The notes beneath the pieces are model-generated. The model ran no database searches. It was not told the DNA's origin and saw only the letters and a program-made list of their open reading frames with translations. From Caldicellulosiruptor owensensis OL (lineage in GTDB: Bacteria > Bacillota > Thermoanaerobacteria > Caldicellulosiruptorales > Caldicellulosiruptoraceae): 64,000 nt of DNA. Where the stretch lies: NCBI RefSeq assembly GCF_000166335.1, contig NC_014657.1, forward strand, positions 1,108,501 to 1,172,500, read 5' to 3'. Made by a program: the position numbers and the translations under genes. Below are positions 45,981 to 54,167 of the stretch, piece after piece (the first letter of the stretch is position 1; the number at the start of each line of letters is the position of its first letter).

Positions 45981-46496
45981 TTATTTTATATCAACATTCT
46001 GGAGGATAAACAATCTTCCTGCAAATTTAAAGTAGATATTTATTGAAATAGTATCATGTGGTAAAGGCTGAAATTTAGCATAGAATTTTGCTTTATGTAA
46101 AAGAGGTTGTTCTTGGGGAAAGTTTTCTATTTCAAAATAAGGAATTGGATAATATTTTTGTTTTGTGGTTGTATCTTCAATATAAATATATTCAAATGCA
46201 GTCTTATCAATCTTCTTTTTCTCTAAGTTGTCAATGATAAGCGTTAAACCAAAATAACTTTGATTTCCGATAACTTGTGACCATGTGATGAAAAATTTTT
46301 CTTTTGTCACTTTTTCAAGACTTACTTTTAGGTTTTGTACTATTGATGAATATTGCGACTCGCCGTATTGGACAGATAAATTCGAAGGTTCGTGGTAGAC
46401 ATATTTATAATTTTCTGAGTTTTTGGTGATAAGTATGCTCAAGATTATGTAAACCACTATCAAAGTAGAAATTATACTAACAAGCTTTCTTTTCAT
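45981..46496 (-). CDS. Membrane-anchored extracytoplasmic protein of unknown function
   Basis: This 171-residue protein is on the minus strand, convergent with the beta-CASP gene (8-nt gap). The N-terminus has a basic start and a membrane segment at about residues 6-25; the rest is outside and beta-rich with many aromatic residues (VYHEPSNLSVQYGESQYSS, YPIPYFEIENFPQEQP, ISINIYFKFAGRLFILQ). I do not recognise a family. A few segments recall Ig-like DUF4352-type domains, but this is only an impression. It has its own unit, divergent from aroC. Confidence 0.6.
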   Translation of the reverse strand: MKRKLVSIISTLIVVYIILSILITKNSENYKYVYHEPSNLSVQYGESQYSSIVQNLKVSLEKVTKEKFFITWSQVIGNQSYFGLTLIIDNLEKKKIDKTAFEYIYIEDTTTKQKYYPIPYFEIENFPQEQPLLHKAKFYAKFQPLPHDTISINIYFKFAGRLFILQNVDIK

Positions 46497-46596
46497 CTTT
46501 TTACCTACCCAAACACGATAAGGATTGGTATATTATCATTATATTTAAAAAGGGTAATTTGTTTGATACAAAAACAAAAGAAGCTGAGGTGAAACA

Positions 46597-47745
46597 ATGA
46601 GGTTTTTAGACGCTGGTGAGACCCACGGAAAAGCTTTAATAGCTATAGTGGAAGGGTTTCCTGCACATGTGAAAATAGATATCGAAAATATAAATCGTCT
46701 ATTGCAACTGCGACAGAGAGGTTACGGCAGAGGAAAACGAATGGAAATAGAAAAAGACGGAGTAATATTTCTTTCTGGAGTTAGAAACTCTTATACCACA
46801 GGAGCTCCAATTACATTAATGATTGAAAACAGAGACTATGAAAACTGGAAAGATTTTATGGACGCAATACAATGTGATCTCGAAACAAAAAAAGTAACAG
46901 TTCCACGACCTGGTCATGCAGATTTGGCTGGTTGTTTAAAATATGGGTTTGATGATGCAAGAAATATATTGGAAAGAGCAAGTGCAAGAGAAACTGCTAT
47001 AAGGGTTGCAGTTGGAGCTATTTGTGAAGAACTTTTAAAAATGTTTGGAATTAAGTTTTACAACCACGTTGTGGAGATAGGCAAAGTTAGACTTACAAAA
47101 TCATATTCCACTGACAACATAGATCTTTTTGAAAAAGCTTTATCTTCTTCAGAGCTATTTTGTATTGATGAAGAGACAGAAAACCGGATGAAGCAGGAGA
47201 TTGATATAGCAAAACAAATGGGTGACAGTGTAGGTGGGGTTGCTGAGGTGATTTGCAAAAATGTCCCATATGGGCTTGGCAGTCATGTTCATTGGGATAG
47301 AAAACTTGATGCACTGATTGCTCAGGCTGTGATGAGTATCCAGTCTGTCAAAGGTGTTGAAATTGGTATGGGTTTTGAAGCGGCAAGACGGTTTGGTTCT
47401 GAAGTTCATGACGAAATTTATTATGATGGTGAAAGAAGTTTTTATCGAAAAACAAACAATGCAGGTGGCATAGAAGGTGGAATTTCAAACGGTATGGATA
47501 TTGTCGTCAGGGCTGCTTTCAAGCCAATACCAACCCTTTATAAACCTCTCAAAAGTGTGGATATACAGACTTTTCAACCTGCTGAGGCAGCTGTCGAAAG
47601 ATCTGATATATGTGCTGTACCGGCAGGAAGCGTAGTTATGAGAGCAGCAATTGCATATGTGTTAGCAAATGCTTTGATAGAGAGGTTGGGCGGAGACTCA
47701 GTCAAAACAATGTTAGAGACTTTCAAAAGAATCTATAACAAATAA
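46597..47745 (+). CDS. aroC: Chorismate synthase
   Basis: The enzyme catalyses the last step of the shikimate pathway, EPSP to chorismate, using reduced FMN. The 382-residue protein has the three family signatures: DAGETHGKALIAIVEG at the start, KVTVPRPGHADLAGCLKYGFDDARNILERASARETA in two halves (about 105-140), and RSDICAVPAGSVVMRAAIAYV near the end. GAGGTGA is upstream. The gene stands alone among cell-wall genes; a hairpin follows. Confidence 0.96.
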   Translation: MRFLDAGETHGKALIAIVEGFPAHVKIDIENINRLLQLRQRGYGRGKRMEIEKDGVIFLSGVRNSYTTGAPITLMIENRDYENWKDFMDAIQCDLETKKVTVPRPGHADLAGCLKYGFDDARNILERASARETAIRVAVGAICEELLKMFGIKFYNHVVEIGKVRLTKSYSTDNIDLFEKALSSSELFCIDEETENRMKQEIDIAKQMGDSVGGVAEVICKNVPYGLGSHVHWDRKLDALIAQAVMSIQSVKGVEIGMGFEAARRFGSEVHDEIYYDGERSFYRKTNNAGGIEGGISNGMDIVVRAAFKPIPTLYKPLKSVDIQTFQPAEAAVERSDICAVPAGSVVMRAAIAYVLANALIERLGGDSVKTMLETFKRIYNK

Positions 47746-47761
47746 ACTTGAAGGTACATAG

Positions 47762-47809
47762 ACCCTCACATCAGTGGATATACTAAATGGATGTGGGGGT
47801 GCTCTTTTT
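47762..47809 (+). terminator. Hairpin with T run after aroC, overlapping the dacF ribosome site
   Basis: ACCCTCACATC (47762-47772) pairs with GATGTGGGGGT (47790-47800; 10 Watson-Crick pairs and one G-U) around a 17-nt loop, followed by GCTCTTTTT. It looks like a terminator, but the GGGGGT arm is also the ribosome site of the next gene at TTG 47808, so it may act as an attenuator or a translational switch. Confidence 0.6.
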
Positions 47810-48935
47810 GAAAGTAAGGGTATTTGTTTTGATACTTCTTATGATAGTAAACACAGAAGTTGCTGTAACATGCTATGCAAGTGAAAAGAACTTGCCACAG
47901 GTGAGTAGCAAATCTGCCATTGCCATTGAATGGATGACAGGAAAAATTCTTTTCAGAAAGAACGAGGATTTGAAACTTCCAATGGCAAGTACTACAAAAA
48001 TAATGACAGCAATTTTGGTATTAGAAAACTGTGATGTAAACAAAGAAATTGAAATTCCTCCGCAGGCTGTAGGAGTTCAAGGCTCATCTATGTACCTCGA
48101 AAAAGGAGAAAAACTGAAAATAATAGACCTTCTATACGGACTTATGCTTTCTTCTGGAAATGATGCTGCTGTAGCCTTGGCAATAGTAACAGCAGGTGAT
48201 GTAAAAAAATTTGTTAATCTTATGAACAAGAAAGCAAAAGAGCTTGGACTTTCAAATACCGTATTTTCATCACCGCATGGTTTAGAACAAGGTCAACACT
48301 ATACAACAGCTCATGACCTGGCACTTCTAACAGCATATGCCATGAAAAATCCCATTTTTCGGCAGATTGTAAAGACCACAGAAAAAGAAGTACCATGGAC
48401 AACTAGGCCTTACAATCGAATACTAAGAAACAAAAACAAGATGTTAAGATTATATCCGGGGGCTGAAGGTGTAAAGACTGGATTTACGAAAAAGGCTGGT
48501 AGATGTCTTGTCACTTCTGCTTGCAGAGATGATTTTAGAGTCATATGCGTAGTTTTAAATGCTCAGGATATGTGGAATGATACGCGAAAGATTCTTGACT
48601 ATTCTTACCGTAATTTTAAAGTGTTAAAATTCCCACCAGGCGAGATAGGTTATGTAAAGGTTAATAATGGCAAAATGGGTTGGGTAAAAGTAGGAACAAC
48701 ACATCAAAAATACTGGGTGGTGGACTCAGATTGTTTCCCAAGAATAGATGTGCTGATACAACCGCTGGATGCACCTGTTGAGAAAAACAAGGTAATTGGG
48801 ATGGTGAATGTGTATCTCAAAAGTGAAAAGCAAATTATTCCAATTGTCACTTTACAAGAATGTGACAGGAAATCCTTATGGGACAGAATGAGAGAGAGGT
48901 TATTTGGGAAAAGAATGAGACAAAAACAAATTTAG
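47808..48935 (+). CDS. D-alanyl-D-alanine carboxypeptidase (PBP5/DacF type), second copy
   Basis: This low-molecular-weight PBP has 375 residues from TTG 47808. A signal segment (about 4-22) precedes SxxK in MASTTKIMTAI, SxN in SSGNDAAVALA and KTG in GVKTGFTKKAG. A C-terminal beta domain follows, and the chain ends in a basic amphipathic stretch (WDRMRERLFGKRMRQKQ) that could bind the membrane. ATG 47787 is also possible but lies in the hairpin. The stop codon is inside the terminator stem. Confidence 0.9.
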   Translation: MKVRVFVLILLMIVNTEVAVTCYASEKNLPQVSSKSAIAIEWMTGKILFRKNEDLKLPMASTTKIMTAILVLENCDVNKEIEIPPQAVGVQGSSMYLEKGEKLKIIDLLYGLMLSSGNDAAVALAIVTAGDVKKFVNLMNKKAKELGLSNTVFSSPHGLEQGQHYTTAHDLALLTAYAMKNPIFRQIVKTTEKEVPWTTRPYNRILRNKNKMLRLYPGAEGVKTGFTKKAGRCLVTSACRDDFRVICVVLNAQDMWNDTRKILDYSYRNFKVLKFPPGEIGYVKVNNGKMGWVKVGTTHQKYWVVDSDCFPRIDVLIQPLDAPVEKNKVIGMVNVYLKSEKQIIPIVTLQECDRKSLWDRMRERLFGKRMRQKQI

Positions 48936-48965
48936 CGTGGACTTAAATCCACGCTAAATTTGTTT
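48924..48965. terminator. Bidirectional terminator between dacF and the HPr-like gene
   Basis: AAACAAATTTAGCGTGGA (48924-48941) and TCCACGCTAAATTTGTTT (48948-48965) form a perfect 18-bp stem with a 6-nt loop (CTTAAA). T-rich sequence follows on both strands. The dacF TAG is part of the left arm. Confidence 0.92.
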
Positions 48966-48969
48966 ATTT

Positions 48970-49200
48970 TTATTTTTCCATAAACGGTTCAAGCTCTTTA
49001 AGCAGATCGTCGCAATTGTCTGAATGAATTTCTACCTTAATAGGTTTGCTGAGGTCCAAGCTAAATATTCCCATGATGGATTTGGCATCAACAACATACC
49101 TTCCTGATGTAAGATCGATGTCAAATGGATACTTGCTAACAATGTTCACAAAGTTCTTAACAGCGTCAATTGTGTTCAACTTTACTGTTACTGTTTTCAT
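48970..49200 (-). CDS. HPr-fold protein without the phospho-histidine
   Basis: This 76-residue protein aligns with HPr over its whole length, most clearly at VDAKSIMGIFSLDLSKPIKVEI, the region around the regulatory serine Ser46 of HPr. The active-site loop GIHARPA of HPr reads TIDAVKN, so the phosphorylatable His15 is replaced by Asp12 (my alignment) and the following Arg and Pro are lost. It therefore cannot carry phosphate from enzyme I in the usual way. The serine is kept, so a Crh-like regulatory role is possible. GGGAGG precedes the ATG. Confidence 0.8.
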   Translation of the reverse strand: MKTVTVKLNTIDAVKNFVNIVSKYPFDIDLTSGRYVVDAKSIMGIFSLDLSKPIKVEIHSDNCDDLLKELEPFMEK

Positions 49201-49342
49201 TTTAAATTCCTCCCTTCACAACAAAAATAATACTCATTATTTATAATATCATGTTTATTGGGCTTAAATCAATTAACTCCTTACACATTTTCTATACCCT
49301 TTTTTCATAGAAAAATAACAATTGAAGATAAATTTTTAGCTC

Positions 49343-49371
49343 TTCACTAATTGACTGCTAAATATTATAAT
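49343..49371 (+). promoter_or_regulatory. Probable sigma-A promoter of mtaB
   Basis: TTCACT (49343-49348) and a perfect TATAAT (49366-49371) are 17 nt apart, 32 nt before the TTG start of mtaB. Confidence 0.55.
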
Positions 49372-49402
49372 ATAACTTAAATGTGGAGGTGAATAAATTA
49401 AA

Positions 49403-50707
49403 TTGAAGATTGCCTTTTATACACTTGGATGTAAGGTGAACCAGTATGAAACCCAAGCAGTAGCTGAACTTTTTAAAGAAAGCGGGTTTGAAATTGTCGA
49501 CTTTGACAGCAAGGCAGACGTGTACGTGATAAATACATGTACAGTTACTAATATGAGTGATAGAAAGTCAAGGCAGGCAATAAAAAAGGCTAAAAAACTT
49601 TCTCCGGAAAGTATCGTAGTTGTAATGGGATGCTATCCTCAAGTGTATCCACATGAGGTTGAGAAAATAAGAGATATAGACATTATAATTGGAACTAAAG
49701 ATAGACAAAAAATTGTTGATTATGTTAAAGAATATTTAGAGAACAAAAAGAAAATTGTAGCAATAGATGAAGGATATAAAAGGGGAACATTTGAAGAGCT
49801 CAAGATATCGGAATTTAATGAGCGCAGCCGAGCTTTCATAAAGATAGAAGAAGGTTGTGATCAGTTTTGTTCTTATTGTATAATTCCATATGCAAGGGGG
49901 GCAGTTAGAAGCAGAAGTTTAGAGAGCATTGAAGAGGAAGTTAGAAGACTTGTTTCAAATGGATATAAAGAATTTGTCATAACAGGAATTAACATCTCAG
50001 CTTATGGGAAGGATTTAGACGGGAAGATAACCTTGATAGATGTGATTGAGAGAATAAATGAGATTGAAGGGGTCAAGAGGATTAGGCTAAGTTCTCTTGA
50101 ACCACTTATCATGAGCGAACAGTTTATAAGTAGGCTATTGAGTTTTGATAAGCTGTGCCATCATTTGCATCTTTCCCTTCAAAGTGGCAGTGACAAAATA
50201 TTGAAATTTATGAACAGGCATTACACTACAGCACAGTACCAAGATATAGTAGACAGAATAAAAGAAAAATGGGATGATGTAGCATTCACCACTGATATTA
50301 TAGTGGGTTTTCCGGGCGAAACAGAGGAAGATTTCAATGCTACTTTGGAATTTGTTCAGAAGATAGGTTTTTCACGAATTCATGTTTTTAGATTTTCGCC
50401 AAAAAAAGGTACTAAAGCCTATGATATGCCAAATCAAGTAGATAGCAAAGAAAAAGAACGGCGAAGCAAAGTAATGAAAGAAGTGGCAGCGAACCTTTCA
50501 TATCAATTTCACAGAAAGTTTGTTGGCAAGTGGTTAGAGGTTTTAATTGAACAAGATTCTGATTTTGATGGATATTACGAAGGGTATTCAGGAAATTATA
50601 TCCGTACGGTAGTAAGGAAAAATCATTTTATAGTACCTGGTGAAATTTACAAGGTTAAGATTACACAGGCTTATGAACAATATGTCAAAGGAGAAATAAT
50701 CCAATAA
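49403..50707 (+). CDS. mtaB: tRNA t6A37 methylthiotransferase MtaB
   Basis: This radical-SAM enzyme adds a methylthio group to N6-threonylcarbamoyladenosine 37 of tRNA. The 434-residue protein has the N-terminal UPF0004 domain (KIAFYTLGCKVNQYETQA, with NTCTVT and MGCYPQ cysteines), the radical-SAM cluster CDQFCSYCIIPYARG (about 150-164) and a C-terminal TRAM-like region. The sequence TLGCKVNQYE is typical of MtaB rather than MiaB or RimO. Start is TTG behind GGAGGTGA. Confidence 0.92.
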   Translation: MKIAFYTLGCKVNQYETQAVAELFKESGFEIVDFDSKADVYVINTCTVTNMSDRKSRQAIKKAKKLSPESIVVVMGCYPQVYPHEVEKIRDIDIIIGTKDRQKIVDYVKEYLENKKKIVAIDEGYKRGTFEELKISEFNERSRAFIKIEEGCDQFCSYCIIPYARGAVRSRSLESIEEEVRRLVSNGYKEFVITGINISAYGKDLDGKITLIDVIERINEIEGVKRIRLSSLEPLIMSEQFISRLLSFDKLCHHLHLSLQSGSDKILKFMNRHYTTAQYQDIVDRIKEKWDDVAFTTDIIVGFPGETEEDFNATLEFVQKIGFSRIHVFRFSPKKGTKAYDMPNQVDSKEKERRSKVMKEVAANLSYQFHRKFVGKWLEVLIEQDSDFDGYYEGYSGNYIRTVVRKNHFIVPGEIYKVKITQAYEQYVKGEIIQ

Positions 50708-50732
50708 AAATACAAAAAGGTGGTGTGTAATA

Positions 50733-51755
50733 TTGAACACTGATATAGCAAATTTAAAAAGCCAATGTATGGAAGAACTATCAAAAATAAAAAATTTGAA
50801 AGAACTTGAAGATTTTCAGATCAAATATTTAGGTAAAAAAGGCATTTTGAAAAGTAAACTGAAAGAGCTTTCTTCACTTGAACCAGAAATTCGAGCTCAA
50901 ATGGGAAAAGAACTAAATAGTCTGAGAGAGTACATTGAGGAAAACATCGCTAACTTGCGAAAAAGGTTTTTAGAGGAAGAAAAGCAAAGAAGGATACAAA
51001 GTGAACGCATTGACGTTACTGTACCGGGGAAGAGAGTGGAAATAGGAGCTATTCACATCCTCTCTCAGGTTCAAAATGAAATAGCTGAAATTTTTCTGAA
51101 TATGGGATATGAAATTGCAGAAGGACCGGAAATAGAACTTGATTTTTACAACTTTGAAGCACTGAATATCCCTGCTGATCATCCTGCAAGAGACACTCAA
51201 GATACTTTTTATATTTCCGATGATGTGCTTTTGAGGACACATACCTCCCCTGTTCAGATCAGGGTTATGAAAAGCAAAAAACCTCCAATCAAGATAATTT
51301 CTCCCGGAAGGGTATACAGGTCGGACGAGGTAGATAGCACACACTCTCCTATTTTTCATCAGATAGAAGGTCTATTTGTTGATAAAGGGGTTACAATGGC
51401 TGATTTGAAAGGGACACTTGAAGTGTTTGCCAAGAGATTTTTTGGCAAAGAAACAATGGTCAGGTTCAGACCACATCATTTCCCTTTTACTGAGCCATCA
51501 GCTGAGGTTGATATTTCGTGTATCTTCTGTGGTGGGAAAGGATGTAGAACATGTAAGGGTGAGGGCTGGATAGAAATCTTAGGTGCAGGAATGGTTCACA
51601 GAAAAGTTCTTTTAAACTGTGGAATTGATCCTGATGTATACACTGGTTTTGCTTTTGGTATGGGAGTTGAGAGAATAGCACTTTTGAGATATGAGATTGA
51701 AGATATTAGACTATTTTATGAAAATGATCTAAGATTTTTGAAACAGTTTAGATAA
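50733..51755 (+). CDS. pheS: Phenylalanyl-tRNA synthetase, alpha subunit
   Basis: This is the catalytic class II subunit of 340 residues. An N-terminal coiled coil (about 5-85) contacts tRNA. Motif 2 is in HTSPVQIRVM...ISPGRVYRSDEVDSTHSPIFHQIEG, and motif 3 is GFAFGMGVERIALLRYEIEDIR in two halves near the end. FTEPSAEVD is also present. A zinc-finger-like CIFCGGKGCRTCKGEGW insert is typical. Start is TTG after AGGTGGTGT. No T-box leader is seen in the 25-nt gap upstream. Confidence 0.96.
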   Translation: MNTDIANLKSQCMEELSKIKNLKELEDFQIKYLGKKGILKSKLKELSSLEPEIRAQMGKELNSLREYIEENIANLRKRFLEEEKQRRIQSERIDVTVPGKRVEIGAIHILSQVQNEIAEIFLNMGYEIAEGPEIELDFYNFEALNIPADHPARDTQDTFYISDDVLLRTHTSPVQIRVMKSKKPPIKIISPGRVYRSDEVDSTHSPIFHQIEGLFVDKGVTMADLKGTLEVFAKRFFGKETMVRFRPHHFPFTEPSAEVDISCIFCGGKGCRTCKGEGWIEILGAGMVHRKVLLNCGIDPDVYTGFAFGMGVERIALLRYEIEDIRLFYENDLRFLKQFR

Positions 51756-51783
51756 AAACTTTATACAAAAGGAGTGAAAAGTA

Positions 51784-54159
51784 TTGAAGGTTTCATTGGA
51801 ATGGCTAAAAAGCTTTGTTGATATAGAATGTTCGGTAGAAGAGCTTGTTGACAAGCTTACTATGAGCGGAACAAAAGTAGAGGGATATGAAAAAAGACTT
51901 GAAAATATTAAGAATGTAGTAGTGGGTAAAGTTTTGGAAATTTCTTTGCACCCTCATAACCAAAATCTTTTTGTTTGTCTTGTTGATACAAAAGATAAAA
52001 TACTGACCATAATTACTGCAGCAAAGAATGTAAAAGTAGGTTCATATGTTCCTGTGGCAAAGCCAGGAGCAGTTTTGGCAAATGGCAAAACAATTGATGT
52101 TCTTGAGTTCAAAGGAATAGTATCAGAAGGAATGTTGTGTTCATTGGATGAGCTTGGACTTACCCGCGGTGAGTTTTCATATGCTGATGAGAATGGCATA
52201 TTTATCCTTGATGGTATGAACGACAACTTGATAGGAATTGATATAAAAACTGCACTGGGAATAGATGATGTAATAATTGATTTTGAAATAACCTCAAATA
52301 GGCCTGACTGTTTGAGTGTTGTGGGTATTGCAAGGGAAATAGCTGCCATTTTAAACAAGCCGTTGAAATTTCCAAACATGAATTTCAAAGAGACAGATGA
52401 ACCAGTAAAAAATTATTTGGACAGTATTGAAATCCAGGACAAAAAGATTTGTAGAAGATATATGGGAAGGGTGATAAAAAACGTAAAAATTGAGGAGTCA
52501 CCTCTGTGGTTAAGAAAAAGACTTGTAGCTTGCGGTGTAAGACCAATAAATAATATTGTCGACGTGACAAATTATGTAATGCTTGAGATGGGTCAGCCTC
52601 TTCACGCGTTTGACCTCAACAAGATTTGTGGCAGGAACGTTTTTGTAAGACTTGCTAGCGACGGCGAAAAGATTGTAACTCTTGATGGCGTGGAGAGGGT
52701 TTTGCGGTCATCTGACATTGTTATTGCAGATGAAAAAAGGGCTATAGCAGTTGCAGGCGTGATGGGTGGATTAGATACTGAGGTTGACGAGAATACCACA
52801 CTTGTACTTTTAGAATCTGCAACTTTTAATCCTGCAATGATAAGAAGGACAGCACGATATTTAGGGCTTAGAACAGAGGCTTCAAACAGGTTTGAAAAAG
52901 GTTTGAGCCCCTACTTTGCAGAGGTTGCAATTCAAAGAGCATGTGCTCTCATTGAACAAATAGGGGCAGGCGAAGTTGTAGAAGGAACTGTTGATACGTA
53001 TGTTGACCCATGGCAGCAAGTGGAAGTGAAAGCTGATTTTTCATATATACAGAAGCTTCTTGGACTTGAAATTGAAAAAAATGAAGTGATAAATATTCTT
53101 AATAGACTTGAAATAAAATATGACGAAAAAAAAGAGGTATTTATAATACCACCTTTTAGGACTGATATTGAAAATATGGCCGATATCTCTGAAGAGGTAA
53201 TAAGGATATATGGCTATGATAAACTGCCTTCAAGGGTTTTCATGGGGAATGCTATATCTTCTGGACTTACTCAAAAGCAAAAAATGGTAAATAATATAAA
53301 GAATTTTCTTGCTCATAGTGGTTATTATGAGATTTATTCATATTCATTTGAATCGCCAAAGGTTTATGAGATTTTAAGAGGATATAATTTAGAGGATGCA
53401 GTCAGAATTTTAAATCCGCTTGGTGAGGATTTTTCGGTTATGCGAATGCAGCTATTGTCTTCTATATTAAAAGCAATTTATCTTAATATATCTCGTAATA
53501 TAAAAGATGTAAAAGTATTTGAATTATCTACAGTATTTAAAAAGTCAGATGAGAAACTTCCGCAAGAAAAACTTGTATTAGCTATTGGAAGTTCGGCTCA
53601 GGATTTTTATTCTGTCAAAGGAGTACTTGAAAATCTCTTTGACATGCTGAGAATCAAAGAGGTTAGATTTTCATCACAGCATCAAAATCCAAATTTGCAT
53701 CCAACACGTTCAGCAAAAATTTACACCGACAATCAGTTGTTCTTAGGTTACATTGGAGAAGTTCATCCTGATATATTAGAAAAGTTTGACATACCAGCAA
53801 GAATTGTGTATGCCGAGATTTATATAGATGCGCTAATAAAAGCTGAAAAGAAAGATAAGAAATATACTCAACTTCCCAAATATCCTGCAGTTGAGAGAGA
53901 CTTTGCATTTGTTGTGCCAGACGATGTGGAAAGCAGGGTAATTGAAGAAATATTCAAGAAATATAGTTCTGATATCTTAGAAGAGTTTTATCTTTTTGAT
54001 ATATACAAAGGACAACAAATCAAACCAGGTTTTAAAAGCTATGCCTATAAAGCAATCTTTAGATCAAAGTCAAAAACACTTTCGGATGGTGATATTAATC
54101 AAGTTCAAGAGAAGATCTTAGATGAGTTAAAAAATTACAATATAAGTTTACGGGAGTAG
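51784..54159 (+). CDS. pheT: Phenylalanyl-tRNA synthetase, beta subunit
   Basis: The 791-residue subunit holds, in order, the EMAP/tRNA-binding domain (about 40-150, with PHPHNQ-like SLHPHNQNLFVC), the B3/B4 editing domain (NNIVDVTNYVMLEMGQPLHAFD), B5 (FEIEKNEVINILNRL region), the class II-like core and a C-terminal FDX-ACB anticodon domain (YPAVERDFAFVV onward). TTG start behind AAAGGAGTG. It forms a two-gene unit with pheS. Confidence 0.96.
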   Translation: MKVSLEWLKSFVDIECSVEELVDKLTMSGTKVEGYEKRLENIKNVVVGKVLEISLHPHNQNLFVCLVDTKDKILTIITAAKNVKVGSYVPVAKPGAVLANGKTIDVLEFKGIVSEGMLCSLDELGLTRGEFSYADENGIFILDGMNDNLIGIDIKTALGIDDVIIDFEITSNRPDCLSVVGIAREIAAILNKPLKFPNMNFKETDEPVKNYLDSIEIQDKKICRRYMGRVIKNVKIEESPLWLRKRLVACGVRPINNIVDVTNYVMLEMGQPLHAFDLNKICGRNVFVRLASDGEKIVTLDGVERVLRSSDIVIADEKRAIAVAGVMGGLDTEVDENTTLVLLESATFNPAMIRRTARYLGLRTEASNRFEKGLSPYFAEVAIQRACALIEQIGAGEVVEGTVDTYVDPWQQVEVKADFSYIQKLLGLEIEKNEVINILNRLEIKYDEKKEVFIIPPFRTDIENMADISEEVIRIYGYDKLPSRVFMGNAISSGLTQKQKMVNNIKNFLAHSGYYEIYSYSFESPKVYEILRGYNLEDAVRILNPLGEDFSVMRMQLLSSILKAIYLNISRNIKDVKVFELSTVFKKSDEKLPQEKLVLAIGSSAQDFYSVKGVLENLFDMLRIKEVRFSSQHQNPNLHPTRSAKIYTDNQLFLGYIGEVHPDILEKFDIPARIVYAEIYIDALIKAEKKDKKYTQLPKYPAVERDFAFVVPDDVESRVIEEIFKKYSSDILEEFYLFDIYKGQQIKPGFKSYAYKAIFRSKSKTLSDGDINQVQEKILDELKNYNISLRE

Positions 54160-54167
54160 AAAGAGAA

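Noticed and set aside
50708-50732. Possible T-box leader before pheS
   Set aside because: Only 25 nt separate pheS from mtaB; no leader structure can fit.
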